In this document: positions 1 through 9,365 of the stretch, in pieces | Layout of the letters: each line of letters begins with the position of its first letter | Position numbering within the stretch: the first letter of the stretch is position 1 | Origin: Planctomycetota bacterium | GTDB lineage: Bacteria > Planctomycetota > UBA1135 > GCA-002686595 | DNA: 64,000 nt | Direction: 5' to 3' | NCBI GenBank assembly: GCA_023150475.1 | Contig: JAKLKU010000005.1 | Location: 248,001-312,000 of the forward strand | Position numbers and translations under genes: made by a program | Notes under the pieces: model-generated | The model's input: the letters and a program-made list of their open reading frames with translations, nothing else | The model's database searches: none | Told to the model about the DNA's origin: nothing

Positions 1-1295
1 ACGTTCCGAAGGCGCTCGTCGTCGGGGTCCGAGTCGCGATAGGGCACACGGAACTCGCCGTTCGCATCGGTCGTGAGCGTGACGCTCCACGGGTCGCCGT
101 CGCCCCACGCCCCACCGAGCTCGCGCACGTTCATCACCAAGTCCTGCTTCGCGAGCACGACGCCGCGTTCATCGACCGCACGGAAGATCGCGGCGGGCAA
201 CGGAGCGAGCGTGAGCCGCACGTGGGTGGTCTCGCCCGCTCGCTTTGGCGCGGCGAGTCGAGCCTGGGCCCGGAGGATGGGTGACGTGCTCCACGCGGAG
301 AACTCGCACTCCGTGGCGATCTCGATCGGTTCGAGGCGGACGACGCCCTGCTTCGCGTAGGCGTTGGTCCAAGCCAGCGACTGGGTCACAAAGTCATCCG
401 TCACGATTCCCGCGATGAACGCGGTCTCCCCGACCCAGACGACGTCGTTCGCGTCGACCAGCGTGACTTCGATCGCCCCGCACGACGGCAGCATGAGCTC
501 GAACTGCTTCGGAATCTCCGCGAGTGAAGCGAAACTCGCGATCGGTCGATCGCGCAGCAAAGCTCGCACGGTGACTTCGCACGGCTCGGCGACATCCGCG
601 CGCATGAACGGCCGAACGTGTCGAAACCGTGCGACGCCGTGTTCGTCGGTCTTCGCTTGGGTTCGCAGCCCGAAGTGGTCGAGCGAGCGGAGCTCGACTT
701 CGAGCTCAGCGGCGTCACGCCCATCCGCGTGCACGACATGGACGTCGAAGTCGTACTCGTCACCGAACGCGAGCACCACGTTTTCGACTTGCGGCCCGAC
801 GGCTACCGACGTGAAGCGTTCTCCAGCGCGAGCGGCGATCAGCGCCTGAACCCTCGCGCGCGGTACGCGCGTGCCTCCACGTTCGTCCGTCACGGTGCGC
901 CGCGCGTGCGTTCCGAGCCATTCGAGGAGCGCCCCGGGCTCACGCCGCGCGAGTTCGAGGGCCTGCCAATCCGGATCGATTTCGACCGAGAACACGTCCG
1001 CATTCGCGACGGGTCGCTGCGTGTTCGCGTCGACGACGAGCACGGGGAGCGTTGCGGCGTCGCGCGCAGCACCGACGCCGACCGAATTGCTCGCGACGCC
1101 CGCGACGGACGCGCGCTCCGAGTCCCTGGACGGCGTGGGCACCGTGAGCGCCGCCCGCGCGTCGGGTTCGTCCGTCGCTGCGCTGCTCGACGGGGCCGGC
1201 ACCACGCTCGCGACGCCGGCGTCGTCGCGCGCGAACAGCAACCAGCATGCAATGGCGGCGACGACGAACGACACGCTGCCGAGCAGGCGTTTCAT
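1..1295 (-). CDS. Carboxypeptidase-regulatory-like secreted protein, 3' end beyond the window
   Basis: The ATG at 1295 opens a frame that runs without a stop to base 1, giving 431 visible residues; the C-terminus lies outside the window. Residues 5-22 form a hydrophobic stretch after an N-terminal MKRLL, so the protein is exported or anchored in the membrane. The rest is a polar, beta-rich sequence with phrases such as VDANTQRPVANADV and TDERGG, which are typical of carboxypeptidase-regulatory-like (Ig-like beta sandwich) repeats. The start lies three bases after the stop of the upstream gene, so the two are almost certainly co-transcribed. The product resembles its two upstream neighbours in architecture. 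A role as a surface or periplasmic binding/structural protein is inferred; no catalytic motif is visible. Confidence 0.7.
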   Translation of the reverse strand, partial: MKRLLGSVSFVVAAIACWLLFARDDAGVASVVPAPSSSAATDEPDARAALTVPTPSRDSERASVAGVASNSVGVGAARDAATLPVLVVDANTQRPVANADVFSVEIDPDWQALELARREPGALLEWLGTHARRTVTDERGGTRVPRARVQALIAARAGERFTSVAVGPQVENVVLAFGDEYDFDVHVVHADGRDAAELEVELRSLDHFGLRTQAKTDEHGVARFRHVRPFMRADVAEPCEVTVRALLRDRPIASFASLAEIPKQFELMLPSCGAIEVTLVDANDVVWVGETAFIAGIVTDDFVTQSLAWTNAYAKQGVVRLEPIEIATECEFSAWSTSPILRAQARLAAPKRAGETTHVRLTLAPLPAAIFRAVDERGVVLAKQDLVMNVRELGGAWGDGDPWSVTLTTDANGEFRVPYRDSDPDDERLRN

Positions 1296-1298
1296 GGC

Positions 1299-3953
1299 TC
1301 ACGGCGCGCGGAAGTCGCGCAGTTTGGTCCGAGTTGCTTCGGGGAGGCGCACGGTGAATCGCTGCGGGTCGCGCGAGTCGCGCACCTCGATGAATTCCGG
1401 CTCGCACGGCGCGGTGAGCACGTCGTGGCGACCGTCGCGTTCGCGCGACGCGCGCACGGCGACGCGGAAACGGCCCGGTTCGCACACGCGCGTCCGCGCG
1501 AGGCCTGTCGCGTCCGGTCGCGCGAGCTCCGGCCACGAGACGTGATCGTCGCGCGTCGTCACGGTCCCCTGCTCGTACTCGACGACCAACGTCGTGTCCG
1601 CACCGAGCTCCGCGAGCGACTCGGGCCCGAGCGCGAGCTCGATCGAAAGCCCCCGCTCGAGCGTCACTTCGAAATCCGCGCTCGCGCCGTCGACCCGCAC
1701 CGTCCGGTAACCGCTCGCGCCGAAGACGAAGTCGATCGGCAACGCTCGCGCGCGCACGATCGCGTGGCCGTCTTCGGTGCGCACCGTCTGCCACTCGGTC
1801 GAACCGTCGCGACCGCGCAAGCGCACGACCGAGCCGGCGATGCCTTCGCCACGTTCGTCGCGCGCGACGACGTGCAACGCCTTCGCGAGCCCGCGCAAGT
1901 CGACTTCCGCGAGCCGCGGATCCGCGCACGCCTCGCCCGCCACGAGCGCGACGCCGTCGAAGCTCGCGAGCACCGGGCCGTGCTTGCCGCGGAACTCGAA
2001 ACGCGCGAGTCCCGCGGGCAATCCGTCGAGTGAATAGGCTCCGCGTCCGGGCTCGGGCGTCGGCTTTGGCGACGCGCTCTGAAGCACCGGCCGGCCATCC
2101 GCGCCCGGTGCGACGCACGTCACGAAGACATCCGCGAGCGGCAGTGCTTCGTCGACGAGCACGGCACCGGCGACACTCGCGCCCCGCGGGATCACGAGCT
2201 CGAGATCGCGGCTTCCGGCGGCGACGTCGAAACGCTGGTGTCGGTTCGAGTCGTGCGTCTGGACCCACACCGTGAGGCGACCGCTCCGCGAAATGCCGCG
2301 GAGCTCGAACGATCCGTCGGCTCCGCTCTCGGTGTTGCCGACGGCGAAGGCCGCGTTCGGGTCGCCGGCGTCGAACGCCGACACCGCGGCGCGCGCGACG
2401 GGCTCACGGCGATCGTCGACGACGCGACCGCTCACGAGCGTTGGTTGCGCGCGCAGGACGACTTCGCCGAGGTCGTGCACGCCCGGCGCGAGATCGCCGT
2501 CGAAGTCGAGCTCGACGCGTGCCGTCGCCTGCTCTTCGTGGGTCCGCTCTCCGGTCGGCCGCTCCGCGTTTGGAACGACGCGCTCGAGGATCAACTTGCG
2601 GCGCACTTCGAGACCGCTCGACGGCGGCAGGTCGAACGCGAACTCGCCGTTCGATCCGGTGCCGATCGAACCGCCCGACTCCGTGTCGAGCCCGCTGCCG
2701 TCGACGCGCAAGTGGAACCGCACCGCGCCCGCGATCGGTCGGCCTTGCGCATCGGTCGCACGACCGACGATGCGCGCGATTTCGTTCGCGCCGCCGAGTT
2801 CGATCTCGAGCCGCTCTCCGGCGGCGCGCGGCCCTTCGAAGATCCGCGTCGCGGCGACGAGTCCGCTGCCGATGCCCTCGCCGACGGCGAGCAACTCGAG
2901 CCCGGTCGCGACGTGCTCGAAACGCGCCACGCCGTGGTGTGTCTTGCCGAGCACGCCGCCTCGCAGGACGTACTCGCGCCGAGCGCGCGGGTCCGCAGTG
3001 GTCGTCGCCGCCGTAGTCGCCGTAGTCGCCGCAGTCGCCACCGGCGCGGTCGGCGGGGGCGCCGGCGCGAGCCAGACTTCCGAGCTCTCCGCCGGCGTGT
3101 CGTCCGCAGCGAGCACGCGCACGTCGACCGCGCCAAGCGGCGGCAAGTCGAACTCGAGCGGCGTGAGCGGCCAATCGTCCGCGCGGAGTTCGTGTTGGAT
3201 GCGCTTCGGTGCAACGACTTCGAGGCGCAGCGCCCAAATGGACTCAGGACGCTCGACGACGAACGTGCGCGCATCGCGCAGTCGCGCGCGACCGTCCGCG
3301 CCAGTGACGGCGCCGAGCCGCTCCCACGTCTCGCCCAACGTCGTCGACGCCCAACCGACGAACACTGCGACGCCCGCGAGCCCGCGCCCGAGATCGTCGC
3401 GGACGAGGACGTCGAGGTCGGCGTTCGGCACGAGCTCGACGACGAGTTCCTTCGCGTACTTGCGGAAACGTAGCGTGCCGAAGAGCTCGCCCGAGCGCGC
3501 GCAGAGCAGCGCCTCGCTCGCCGATCGCGGCAACGCGACGAGGCCGTTCGCGTCGGTCGTGTACGCCGTGCCTCGGGCTTCGAGCGCGCGCACGCGAGCT
3601 GCGAAATCGCGTTGCTCTTCGTCGGAGAGCGTCCGCGGCGCGTCGATGCGATCGAGCACGTGCACCGTTGCGCCGCTGACCGGCCGCTGGCTCCCGCGCT
3701 CGCGGACGTGCAAGACGAGGGTCTCACCAGCAGTCGTCGCCGCGGACGTCGACGCTTGCGCACCACCGACCGCAGTCTCGCGGACGGCCGCGCCCGCCGT
3801 GTCGGGCTCGGCGAGCGTTTCCGAGCGCGCGTCCGCCGCTTGCGGCGCAGTCTCGGTGGGCCGCGTGTCCTCGACCGCCAACTCGCCGCCGAGCAGCCAC
3901 CACGCGACGAACGCGACCACGGGAACGAATACGAGCCAACGCACGAGCTTCAT
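1299..3953 (-). CDS. Membrane-anchored protein with carboxypeptidase-regulatory-like repeats (884 aa)
   Basis: The protein starts MKLVRW followed by a single hydrophobic helix at residues 5-21, which suggests inner-membrane anchoring or a signal anchor with an extracytoplasmic body. After an Ala/Thr/Glu-rich linker, several carboxypeptidase-regulatory-like units can be picked out by their core 'G-x-P-(V/I)-(A/S)-G-A-x-V' near residues 77, 175, 402, 517, 594 and 697. A low-complexity Thr/Ala linker around residues 304-318 matches a 9-bp DNA repeat. Enzymatic residues are not evident. The protein sits between two genes of the same kind on the same strand, 49 bases after the lipoprotein gene and 3 bases before the next. 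Structural or ligand-binding surface functions are inferred only. Confidence 0.7.
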   Translation of the reverse strand: MKLVRWLVFVPVVAFVAWWLLGGELAVEDTRPTETAPQAADARSETLAEPDTAGAAVRETAVGGAQASTSAATTAGETLVLHVRERGSQRPVSGATVHVLDRIDAPRTLSDEEQRDFAARVRALEARGTAYTTDANGLVALPRSASEALLCARSGELFGTLRFRKYAKELVVELVPNADLDVLVRDDLGRGLAGVAVFVGWASTTLGETWERLGAVTGADGRARLRDARTFVVERPESIWALRLEVVAPKRIQHELRADDWPLTPLEFDLPPLGAVDVRVLAADDTPAESSEVWLAPAPPPTAPVATAATTATTAATTTADPRARREYVLRGGVLGKTHHGVARFEHVATGLELLAVGEGIGSGLVAATRIFEGPRAAGERLEIELGGANEIARIVGRATDAQGRPIAGAVRFHLRVDGSGLDTESGGSIGTGSNGEFAFDLPPSSGLEVRRKLILERVVPNAERPTGERTHEEQATARVELDFDGDLAPGVHDLGEVVLRAQPTLVSGRVVDDRREPVARAAVSAFDAGDPNAAFAVGNTESGADGSFELRGISRSGRLTVWVQTHDSNRHQRFDVAAGSRDLELVIPRGASVAGAVLVDEALPLADVFVTCVAPGADGRPVLQSASPKPTPEPGRGAYSLDGLPAGLARFEFRGKHGPVLASFDGVALVAGEACADPRLAEVDLRGLAKALHVVARDERGEGIAGSVVRLRGRDGSTEWQTVRTEDGHAIVRARALPIDFVFGASGYRTVRVDGASADFEVTLERGLSIELALGPESLAELGADTTLVVEYEQGTVTTRDDHVSWPELARPDATGLARTRVCEPGRFRVAVRASRERDGRHDVLTAPCEPEFIEVRDSRDPQRFTVRLPEATRTKLRDFRAP
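3001..3039. repeat. Short 9-bp tandem repeat inside the 884-aa gene
   Basis: Two exact copies of GCCGTAGTC (3010-3027) are followed by one with a single change (3028-3036) and preceded by a related GTCGTCGCC. On the coding (minus) strand it encodes the Thr/Ala-rich linker. It is in frame, so slippage would only alter linker length. Confidence 0.6.
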
Positions 3954-4002
3954 GGCGACGCGGAGGGAACGCGGCGTGAGCTTACTACTTTGCCTGGAAA
4001 AG

Positions 4003-6696
4003 TCATCTGCGGCTCGCGCGGCGGATCAGGTCCTCGGGGAAATCGAGCTGCTGCGGGTCGCGTGGCGAGTCGCTCACGTCCACGTACGCCTGCTCGGTGG
4101 TCACCGCTCGCGTCCGGCCCGGTTCGGGCGTCGCGAACCAGCGCACGAGGTAGCGGCCGGCGCACGGCAGCGCGACTCGCGCGCGCTCCGACGAGCCGAA
4201 GTCGAACGGCGTCGGCGCCGCGGACCCGACCGGTGGGTTCAAATCGCCTCCGTCGACGAGTTGGAGCTCGCCGCACGCCGGCACCAGCGGATCCCGTCGC
4301 TGGATCACGAACTCGACGTCGAGCGCGGGTTCCAACGTCACGTGCGCACTCGCTCCGGTCGCGACGAGGCGCGCGTGCCGATGGCCCGCGGCCGTGACGA
4401 AGATCTCGAGCTCGGGCTCGAACGTGGCGACCTTGGCGCGCGCGCCGTCGAACGGGATGCGCCGCCACGGAGACCAAGCGCTGCCCGAGTTCCAGAGCCC
4501 AAGCAACTCGCCTGGCGTCGAGCCCGTGCTCGACTCGACGTCGAGCTCGACGGTGCGCACGAACGGCGCGAGATCGAGCGGCGCGAACCGCGGTTCGGTG
4601 AGTGTCTCGCCTGGGCGCACCTCGATGTCGAGCGACGTCACTTCGTGTCGATTCGCGGTCAGCACGACGAGCCGCGCGGGCCCCGGTGTCACGTCCTCGA
4701 TCGAGAAGCGACGGTCGCACGGAGCGCCTGTCGCCTCGCCCTCGAGAGCGGCTGAGTCCGCCAGCGCGCGCGCGGGCGCGGACTCGAGGCGCTCGTCGCG
4801 TGGGAACGAGTCCGCGGCGAAGGCACGCCATGGATCGGGCTCGGCCGCGTCGAAGATCCGCGGTTCGTCGTCGTGCTTCTCGAGTCGCCAGAACTGCGAG
4901 CCATCGAAGCGGAGCCCGTGGCGCTCGTCGATCGGCCGCACGGCGACGAGTAGCGACGCTTGGCGGAGTTCGTTCGGCACGCTCAACGAGCCGACGACTG
5001 ATCCGGAGCGCGGCAACACGAGCTCGAGCGCCGAGCCGGGAACGCACGCGATCGGCGACGAGCGTCGTTCGCCACGCTCGACTCGCACGCCGAGCTCGAG
5101 CGCCGTCGTCCGCCCGAAGAACGCGAACCCGCCATCGCGATCGGTCGTTGCGAGCCGCTCGATGCGGTGGACGAGACCCGCCGATTCGTCGTGCGGCACA
5201 CGCGCGAGAATCCGGACGCGCGCTTCGTGCACCGCCCTTCCGGCGTCGTCGACGACCCGACCGCTCACCAACTTGGGGAGCTCCGCGAAATACACGTCGC
5301 CGCCGTCAACGAACGTCTCGGTGCGCGCCGGCCACGCGCTCGCCGGAATCCGCGCCTCGTACGCCGTACCCGCCACGAGCGCGCGCAGGTGCCAGTCGAG
5401 CTCTGGTCGCGAGTGATCGGCGGGCTGGCGACTCGTCAGCACGAACCGCCCGTCGCCGTCGGTGCGCAGGTCGGAGACGACACGATCCCAGAACGAGTTG
5501 CCGGCGAGCTCGCGATGTGCCTCGAGCTCTTGGTTCGCGAGCGGCCGACCTGCCTCGTCGAGCGCGCGTCCGAGGAACGTCGGCGCAAGCTCCGAGAGGT
5601 CGAGCACGAGCTCCGCGCGTTCGCCGGCGACCTCGGGGACTCGTCCACGGGCCATGCGGATGTCTCCGCCGATGCGGACCACCGCCGTGAGCTCGGAGCC
5701 GAGGTTCAGACCGTCGAACTCGACGCCTTCTGCGCGCAAAGGACCGTGGAGCACCGACGTGCTCGCGCGTTGCCATGCTTCGAGTGCGTCGATGCTCCTC
5801 GTGCTCGAACGAGCGACGAAGAACTCGAAGGTCCGCGGCCAGCCGCCGATCGGTTCCGGTAGGGCGCGCACGAGGATCGCCGCGCTCGGGGCCGTGACGA
5901 TGCGCACGGGCTCGGCCGCGAGCACCGCGCTCGCGTCCGCGGAGCTCGTCGCGACCACGTGCCGCGCGAGCGTCGTCAACGGCGAGCCGACTTCGATGCG
6001 CAGCTCGTCGTCGTTCTCGATGGCCGACGAAAGTCGCGCGACGGCGAAGCCAGCGTGCGCGAGCTCGGCGAGACCACGTTCGTCGGTGCGCGTGCCCCCG
6101 AGCACGGACTCGGCCCCGCGACGTCCGCCGTGATCGAACACGAGCCGCACCTCCGAGCCTCCGACCGGCTCGCCGGAGCGCGACACGAGCTCGACGACGA
6201 GCGCTGCGTCCTCGACGAGCTCGAGCTTCGTCCCGAGCGGATCGCGAAAGCGCGACAGGAGTCCAAAGCGAGTTGCGTCGCGTGCGACGAACAGCACGTA
6301 GCGATCGCGATCGACGTGTGCCGGCAGGCTGCCGTCCGGGCCGAGCACCCCGAGCGGCTCGCGCGTCGCGAGCGCCCGATCGAGCGCAGAGAGATCCCCC
6401 ATGCCGCCGAGCTCCCAATCGCGAATCGCCGCATCGCCGGACGCGAAGCCCCAGACGTGCGCGGCGTCTTCGCGCGGAGTCGACCCGCTCGGCGAAACCG
6501 CGCGAGCCAACTCCTCTGCCACGTGCTCGGCGAAGCGCTCGGTGCCTGCGACGGCGGCGCGCAGAGCGGGACTCGGTGACGGCAACTCCGATGGATTCGG
6601 CGGCTGATTCGGCGGCGGCTTCGGCGGCTGCGATTCGGGCTCCGGCGTCGAACAGCCGGCGAGGTAGACGGCGAGCGCGAGGAAGCAGCGCTTCAC
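4003..6696 (-). CDS. Large lipoprotein with carboxypeptidase-regulatory-like repeats (897 aa)
   Basis: The best start is the GTG at 6696, because it places a classical lipoprotein signal at the N-terminus: a positive start, hydrophobic residues 5-13 and the lipobox LAGC with Cys15. The frame stays open far upstream, but that part is not protein-like. A proline-rich linker (residues about 17-40) follows the lipidated Cys, as in proteins held off the membrane surface. The body contains several carboxypeptidase-regulatory-like segments, for example around residues 375 ([15 protein letters not shown]) and 475 ([18 protein letters not shown]). No enzyme motif was found. It heads a run of three similar genes (this, 1299-3953 and 1-1295). 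Confidence 0.7.
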   Translation of the reverse strand: MKRCFLALAVYLAGCSTPEPESQPPKPPPNQPPNPSELPSPSPALRAAVAGTERFAEHVAEELARAVSPSGSTPREDAAHVWGFASGDAAIRDWELGGMGDLSALDRALATREPLGVLGPDGSLPAHVDRDRYVLFVARDATRFGLLSRFRDPLGTKLELVEDAALVVELVSRSGEPVGGSEVRLVFDHGGRRGAESVLGGTRTDERGLAELAHAGFAVARLSSAIENDDELRIEVGSPLTTLARHVVATSSADASAVLAAEPVRIVTAPSAAILVRALPEPIGGWPRTFEFFVARSSTRSIDALEAWQRASTSVLHGPLRAEGVEFDGLNLGSELTAVVRIGGDIRMARGRVPEVAGERAELVLDLSELAPTFLGRALDEAGRPLANQELEAHRELAGNSFWDRVVSDLRTDGDGRFVLTSRQPADHSRPELDWHLRALVAGTAYEARIPASAWPARTETFVDGGDVYFAELPKLVSGRVVDDAGRAVHEARVRILARVPHDESAGLVHRIERLATTDRDGGFAFFGRTTALELGVRVERGERRSSPIACVPGSALELVLPRSGSVVGSLSVPNELRQASLLVAVRPIDERHGLRFDGSQFWRLEKHDDEPRIFDAAEPDPWRAFAADSFPRDERLESAPARALADSAALEGEATGAPCDRRFSIEDVTPGPARLVVLTANRHEVTSLDIEVRPGETLTEPRFAPLDLAPFVRTVELDVESSTGSTPGELLGLWNSGSAWSPWRRIPFDGARAKVATFEPELEIFVTAAGHRHARLVATGASAHVTLEPALDVEFVIQRRDPLVPACGELQLVDGGDLNPPVGSAAPTPFDFGSSERARVALPCAGRYLVRWFATPEPGRTRAVTTEQAYVDVSDSPRDPQQLDFPEDLIRRASRR

Positions 6697-7038
6697 GGTG
6701 AAGGTGAGTATCCCCCTGAGCTCCTGACGTTGCCAGCCATGCGGTCCAGCTTCGGACCTGCGCTCGACGACGTGCCGCGAAGGAAGCCGCGCCGGGCCGC
6801 GGCCGACTCGGAAACGCGGGGCTCGGCACTCGGCCCAGGTCGCTCGCGCGCGAGTTCGCCGCGACCGCCGATGCCGCGGGCCGAAACCGGCGTCGCGAGC
6901 CGAGGGCCGCGTCAAGCGAAACTCCGCGGCCCGCACGGCGCGCGATCGGGAATCGCACGGCGCAACCGCTGTGCGCGACTTCGCCTGCGAGCTGCGCGTT
7001 GCGAGCAGCCGCAGCGCCCGGTGCGTAGACTCGCGCAG
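6697..7038. other. 342-bp divergent intergenic region
   Basis: This region separates the minus-strand lipoprotein gene from the plus-strand macro-domain gene. It should hold both promoters. Apart from the TAGACT hexamer at 7026-7031 I see no hairpin, repeat or small gene. The open frames that cross it are shadows. Confidence 0.5.
7026..7031 (+). promoter_or_regulatory. -10-like box TAGACT of the macro-domain gene
   Basis: TAGACT ends seven bases before the ATG at 7039 and no Shine-Dalgarno sequence is present. Used as a -10 box, it would start transcription at or next to the start codon (leaderless mRNA). No convincing -35 box is visible. Confidence 0.4.
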
Positions 7039-7557
7039 ATGCTTCGGCGCATCGAGATCGTCACGGGCGACATCACGACCCTCGACGTCGACGCGATCGT
7101 CAATGCGGCGAACGAGAGCTTGCTCGGCGGCGGCGGAGTCGACGGCGCGATCCATCGCGCGGCGGGGCCGGAGCTGCTCGCCGAATGCCGCGCGCTCGGC
7201 GGTTGCCCGACCGGCGAGGCACGTTTGACGCGCGGCCACCGCTTGAAGGCGCGGTTCGTGATCCACACGGTCGGGCCGGTGTGGCGCGGCGGCGCGCACG
7301 GCGAGGACGAGCTCTTGGCGAGCGCGTACCGCAACTCGCTCGTGCTCGCGCGAGAGCACGAGCTCGCGCGCATCGCCTTCCCGGCGATCAGCACCGGCGT
7401 CTACGGCTTCCCGCTCGAGCGCGCGACCCGCATCGCGTGGCGCACGGTCGCGAGTTTCCTCGCCGAACACCCGCGACCCGAGCGCGTGCTCTTCGTCTGC
7501 TTCGGGGCGAGCGCGCACGACGCGTACCTCGCCGTCGAGCGCGAGCTCGCGCGATGA
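7039..7557 (+). CDS. Macro-domain protein (ADP-ribose / O-acetyl-ADP-ribose hydrolase family)
   Basis: This 172-residue protein is a single macro domain of usual length. The ADP-ribose-binding motifs are clear: the adenine-contacting GDIT at residues 10-13, the catalytic NAAN at 22-25 followed by a glycine-rich loop ([12 protein letters not shown], 28-39), and the phosphate-binding loop [12 protein letters not shown] further on. Members of the YmdB/MacroD-type branch remove ADP-ribose from proteins or deacetylate O-acetyl-ADP-ribose; that activity is expected here but not proved. The ATG at 7039 was chosen because the macro fold begins there, while the upstream open frame is low-quality sequence. 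It overlaps the next gene by four bases (ATGA), so the two are co-translated. Cytoplasmic. Confidence 0.9.
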   Translation: MLRRIEIVTGDITTLDVDAIVNAANESLLGGGGVDGAIHRAAGPELLAECRALGGCPTGEARLTRGHRLKARFVIHTVGPVWRGGAHGEDELLASAYRNSLVLAREHELARIAFPAISTGVYGFPLERATRIAWRTVASFLAEHPRPERVLFVCFGASAHDAYLAVERELAR

Positions 7558-8237
7558 CTCGCGACGCGCTCGCGACACGCCTCGCGCTGACCCTCGCCGT
7601 CGCGACGGCGATCGCGCTCGCAGTGAAGTGCGCGCTCGATCTCATCGCGCGGCGCGCGGCGTTTCCGGCCTGGTTCGCGCCGCTGTTCGCGATCGGGATC
7701 GGCGTGCTGGCGCTGCTCGCGACGGCAACCGCGATCGAGCTCGCGAGCACGGCGCCGCGGGAGCCGCTCGGTGGAGCACGCGCACGCCTCGTCTGGCTCG
7801 GGCTCGCGATCGGCGTTCCCTGCACGTGCTCGGTGCATGCGGGCTATCCGTTTCGCGTGGACTTCGCCGACGCGTGGACGAACGTCACCGACTCTCTGCG
7901 CGTCAACTACGCGCTCGCGATCCTCTTGCTCGCCGGCGTGCTCGTCGCGGCTTGGCTCGACCGACGTGGGCGGCGCGGGGGCGCGCTCGGGGTCTTGGCG
8001 TTCGTCGCATGCGCGTCATTCGTGCCGAACGACGACTGCGCGAACCCGTTCAACGCTTGGTGGATCGCCGTGCTCGGCGCGTCGCCGCTGATGTTCGTGC
8101 CGAACGTGCTCGCGATCGCGAGCGGCGCCGCTGCGCTGCGCGGCTTCGCACCGGGCCGCAACCTGCTCTCGCTCTGGGCCATCGCCGCCGCATCGCTCGC
8201 GCTCGGCCTCGGCCACCGTTACGAGTGGCTTTGGTGA
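7554..8237 (+). CDS. Multi-pass membrane protein of unknown function (227 aa)
   Basis: The ATG overlaps the stop of the macro-domain gene. About six hydrophobic helices are visible (for example residues 8-26, 38-58 and 79-98), separated by short charged loops, and the C-terminus ends HRYEWLW. Conserved-looking Cys residues occur near [14 protein letters not shown] and [12 protein letters not shown], the latter in what is probably an extracytoplasmic loop. No family was recognised. The stop/start overlap implies co-expression with the macro-domain hydrolase, but no functional link can be shown. Confidence 0.65.
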   Translation: MTRDALATRLALTLAVATAIALAVKCALDLIARRAAFPAWFAPLFAIGIGVLALLATATAIELASTAPREPLGGARARLVWLGLAIGVPCTCSVHAGYPFRVDFADAWTNVTDSLRVNYALAILLLAGVLVAAWLDRRGRRGGALGVLAFVACASFVPNDDCANPFNAWWIAVLGASPLMFVPNVLAIASGAAALRGFAPGRNLLSLWAIAAASLALGLGHRYEWLW

Positions 8238-8345
8238 ACGCGTCCGGTCGTGACCACGGGGCCGACCGTGATTTCGAACTCGAATCGACGTGCCATTCAG
8301 TGCGTGTTCTCCCCTCGCTGTGGCACCCACGAGGTGGATTCGAGA

Positions 8346-9362
8346 ATGACACGCCGACGCGTCGCCGCTGGGATCGCATTGGGACTCTGCGCCTTGGGCT
8401 GCATCGACGTCGTGCTGGTCTGTCGGCAGTTGGGTTGGCAAGACGGCCTGATCACGGCCGCCCACGATCCCGGGAAGTTCTTCTTCCACATCGTGTTGCT
8501 GCCCATCGCTGCACTCGCGCTCGTCTTGGCCTTTCCGGTCGAACTCGTGGAGCTCCTGTGGACCAATCGACGCAAGCGCTGGGCGCTGGTGGTCCTGACC
8601 GCGATCTCGGTCCTCAGCGCATCGATGTACGGAGCCCGTGATGCAGTGGCGGGCTTCGAAACGCGCTTGCCCTGGCCTCCGGACGTGGACTCGTCGATCG
8701 TGGTCGAAGACGCGCCGTCGCTGAGCGCGGCTCGTTACCTCGCACGCGAACGCGCCCGACTCCGAGCGGCCGCGCGCGCGGGCGAACTGGATTCGACGGA
8801 ATCGGTCGAGGCGTACACCGCCGTCGTGGACTCAGTGCTCGGCGAGTCACGAAGCTACTGGCGTCAGTCGAGCCTCCGTGCGAAATGGGCGAGTCTCTTG
8901 ACGGTGATCGGAGCCGCGTGCGCGGGCGCGATCGTCGCGACGATCGGGATCCTGGTCTTGAGTCGCGCGTTCGAACAGGAGACCGTCCGGGCGCTCGCGT
9001 TGATCGTGATGTTGCTCTCGACCTGGCTGGTGCTCCGCGGCTACTCGGAATGGTGGGGCAACCTCGATCGACTCGACATCACCGCGTACACACCGTTCGT
9101 CATCGTCGGCGTCATCATCGCCGTCGCCGCGTTCTTCCTGTGGTTGCTGCGCGATTGGAAGCACCCGACTGCGGTCGCTGCCGGCACTCTCGGAGCAGTC
9201 GTCGCGATCGCCGCAGGAGTCGAAAAACTCAAGCCGGAGTGGGTCTCGGCGATCGCTCTCGCCGTGTCGAACTACGGGTTGTCGGAGATGCTCGTCCTCT
9301 ACACGGCCGGCGCCATGGCCGCAGCGGGGCTCGTGTATCTGCTCTGGCCGCGGACGGCGTGA
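8346..9362 (+). CDS. Multi-pass membrane protein of unknown function (338 aa)
   Basis: The start at 8346 (MTRRR) was chosen because a hydrophobic helix follows directly; the open frame extends further upstream without plausible protein sequence. The protein has two N-terminal helices, a third near residues 80-95, then a soluble region of about 100 residues rich in Arg/Ala/Glu, then four to five C-terminal helices ending near the C-terminus (LVYLLWPRTA). No catalytic motif or family was recognised. It is separated from the preceding gene by 108 bases and converges with the sulfatase-fold gene only three bases away. Confidence 0.6.
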   Translation: MTRRRVAAGIALGLCALGCIDVVLVCRQLGWQDGLITAAHDPGKFFFHIVLLPIAALALVLAFPVELVELLWTNRRKRWALVVLTAISVLSASMYGARDAVAGFETRLPWPPDVDSSIVVEDAPSLSAARYLARERARLRAAARAGELDSTESVEAYTAVVDSVLGESRSYWRQSSLRAKWASLLTVIGAACAGAIVATIGILVLSRAFEQETVRALALIVMLLSTWLVLRGYSEWWGNLDRLDITAYTPFVIVGVIIAVAAFFLWLLRDWKHPTAVAAGTLGAVVAIAAGVEKLKPEWVSAIALAVSNYGLSEMLVLYTAGAMAAAGLVYLLWPRTA

Positions 9363-9365
9363 ACA

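Noticed and set aside
3001..3039. Possible CRISPR-like or regulatory tandem repeat
   Set aside because: The 9-bp units are in frame within a coding linker and have no spacers.
4003..7578. Extension of the lipoprotein frame to 7578, giving 1191 residues
   Set aside because: The extension overlaps the macro-domain gene in antisense and encodes no plausible protein; the lipoprotein signal begins at the GTG at 6696.
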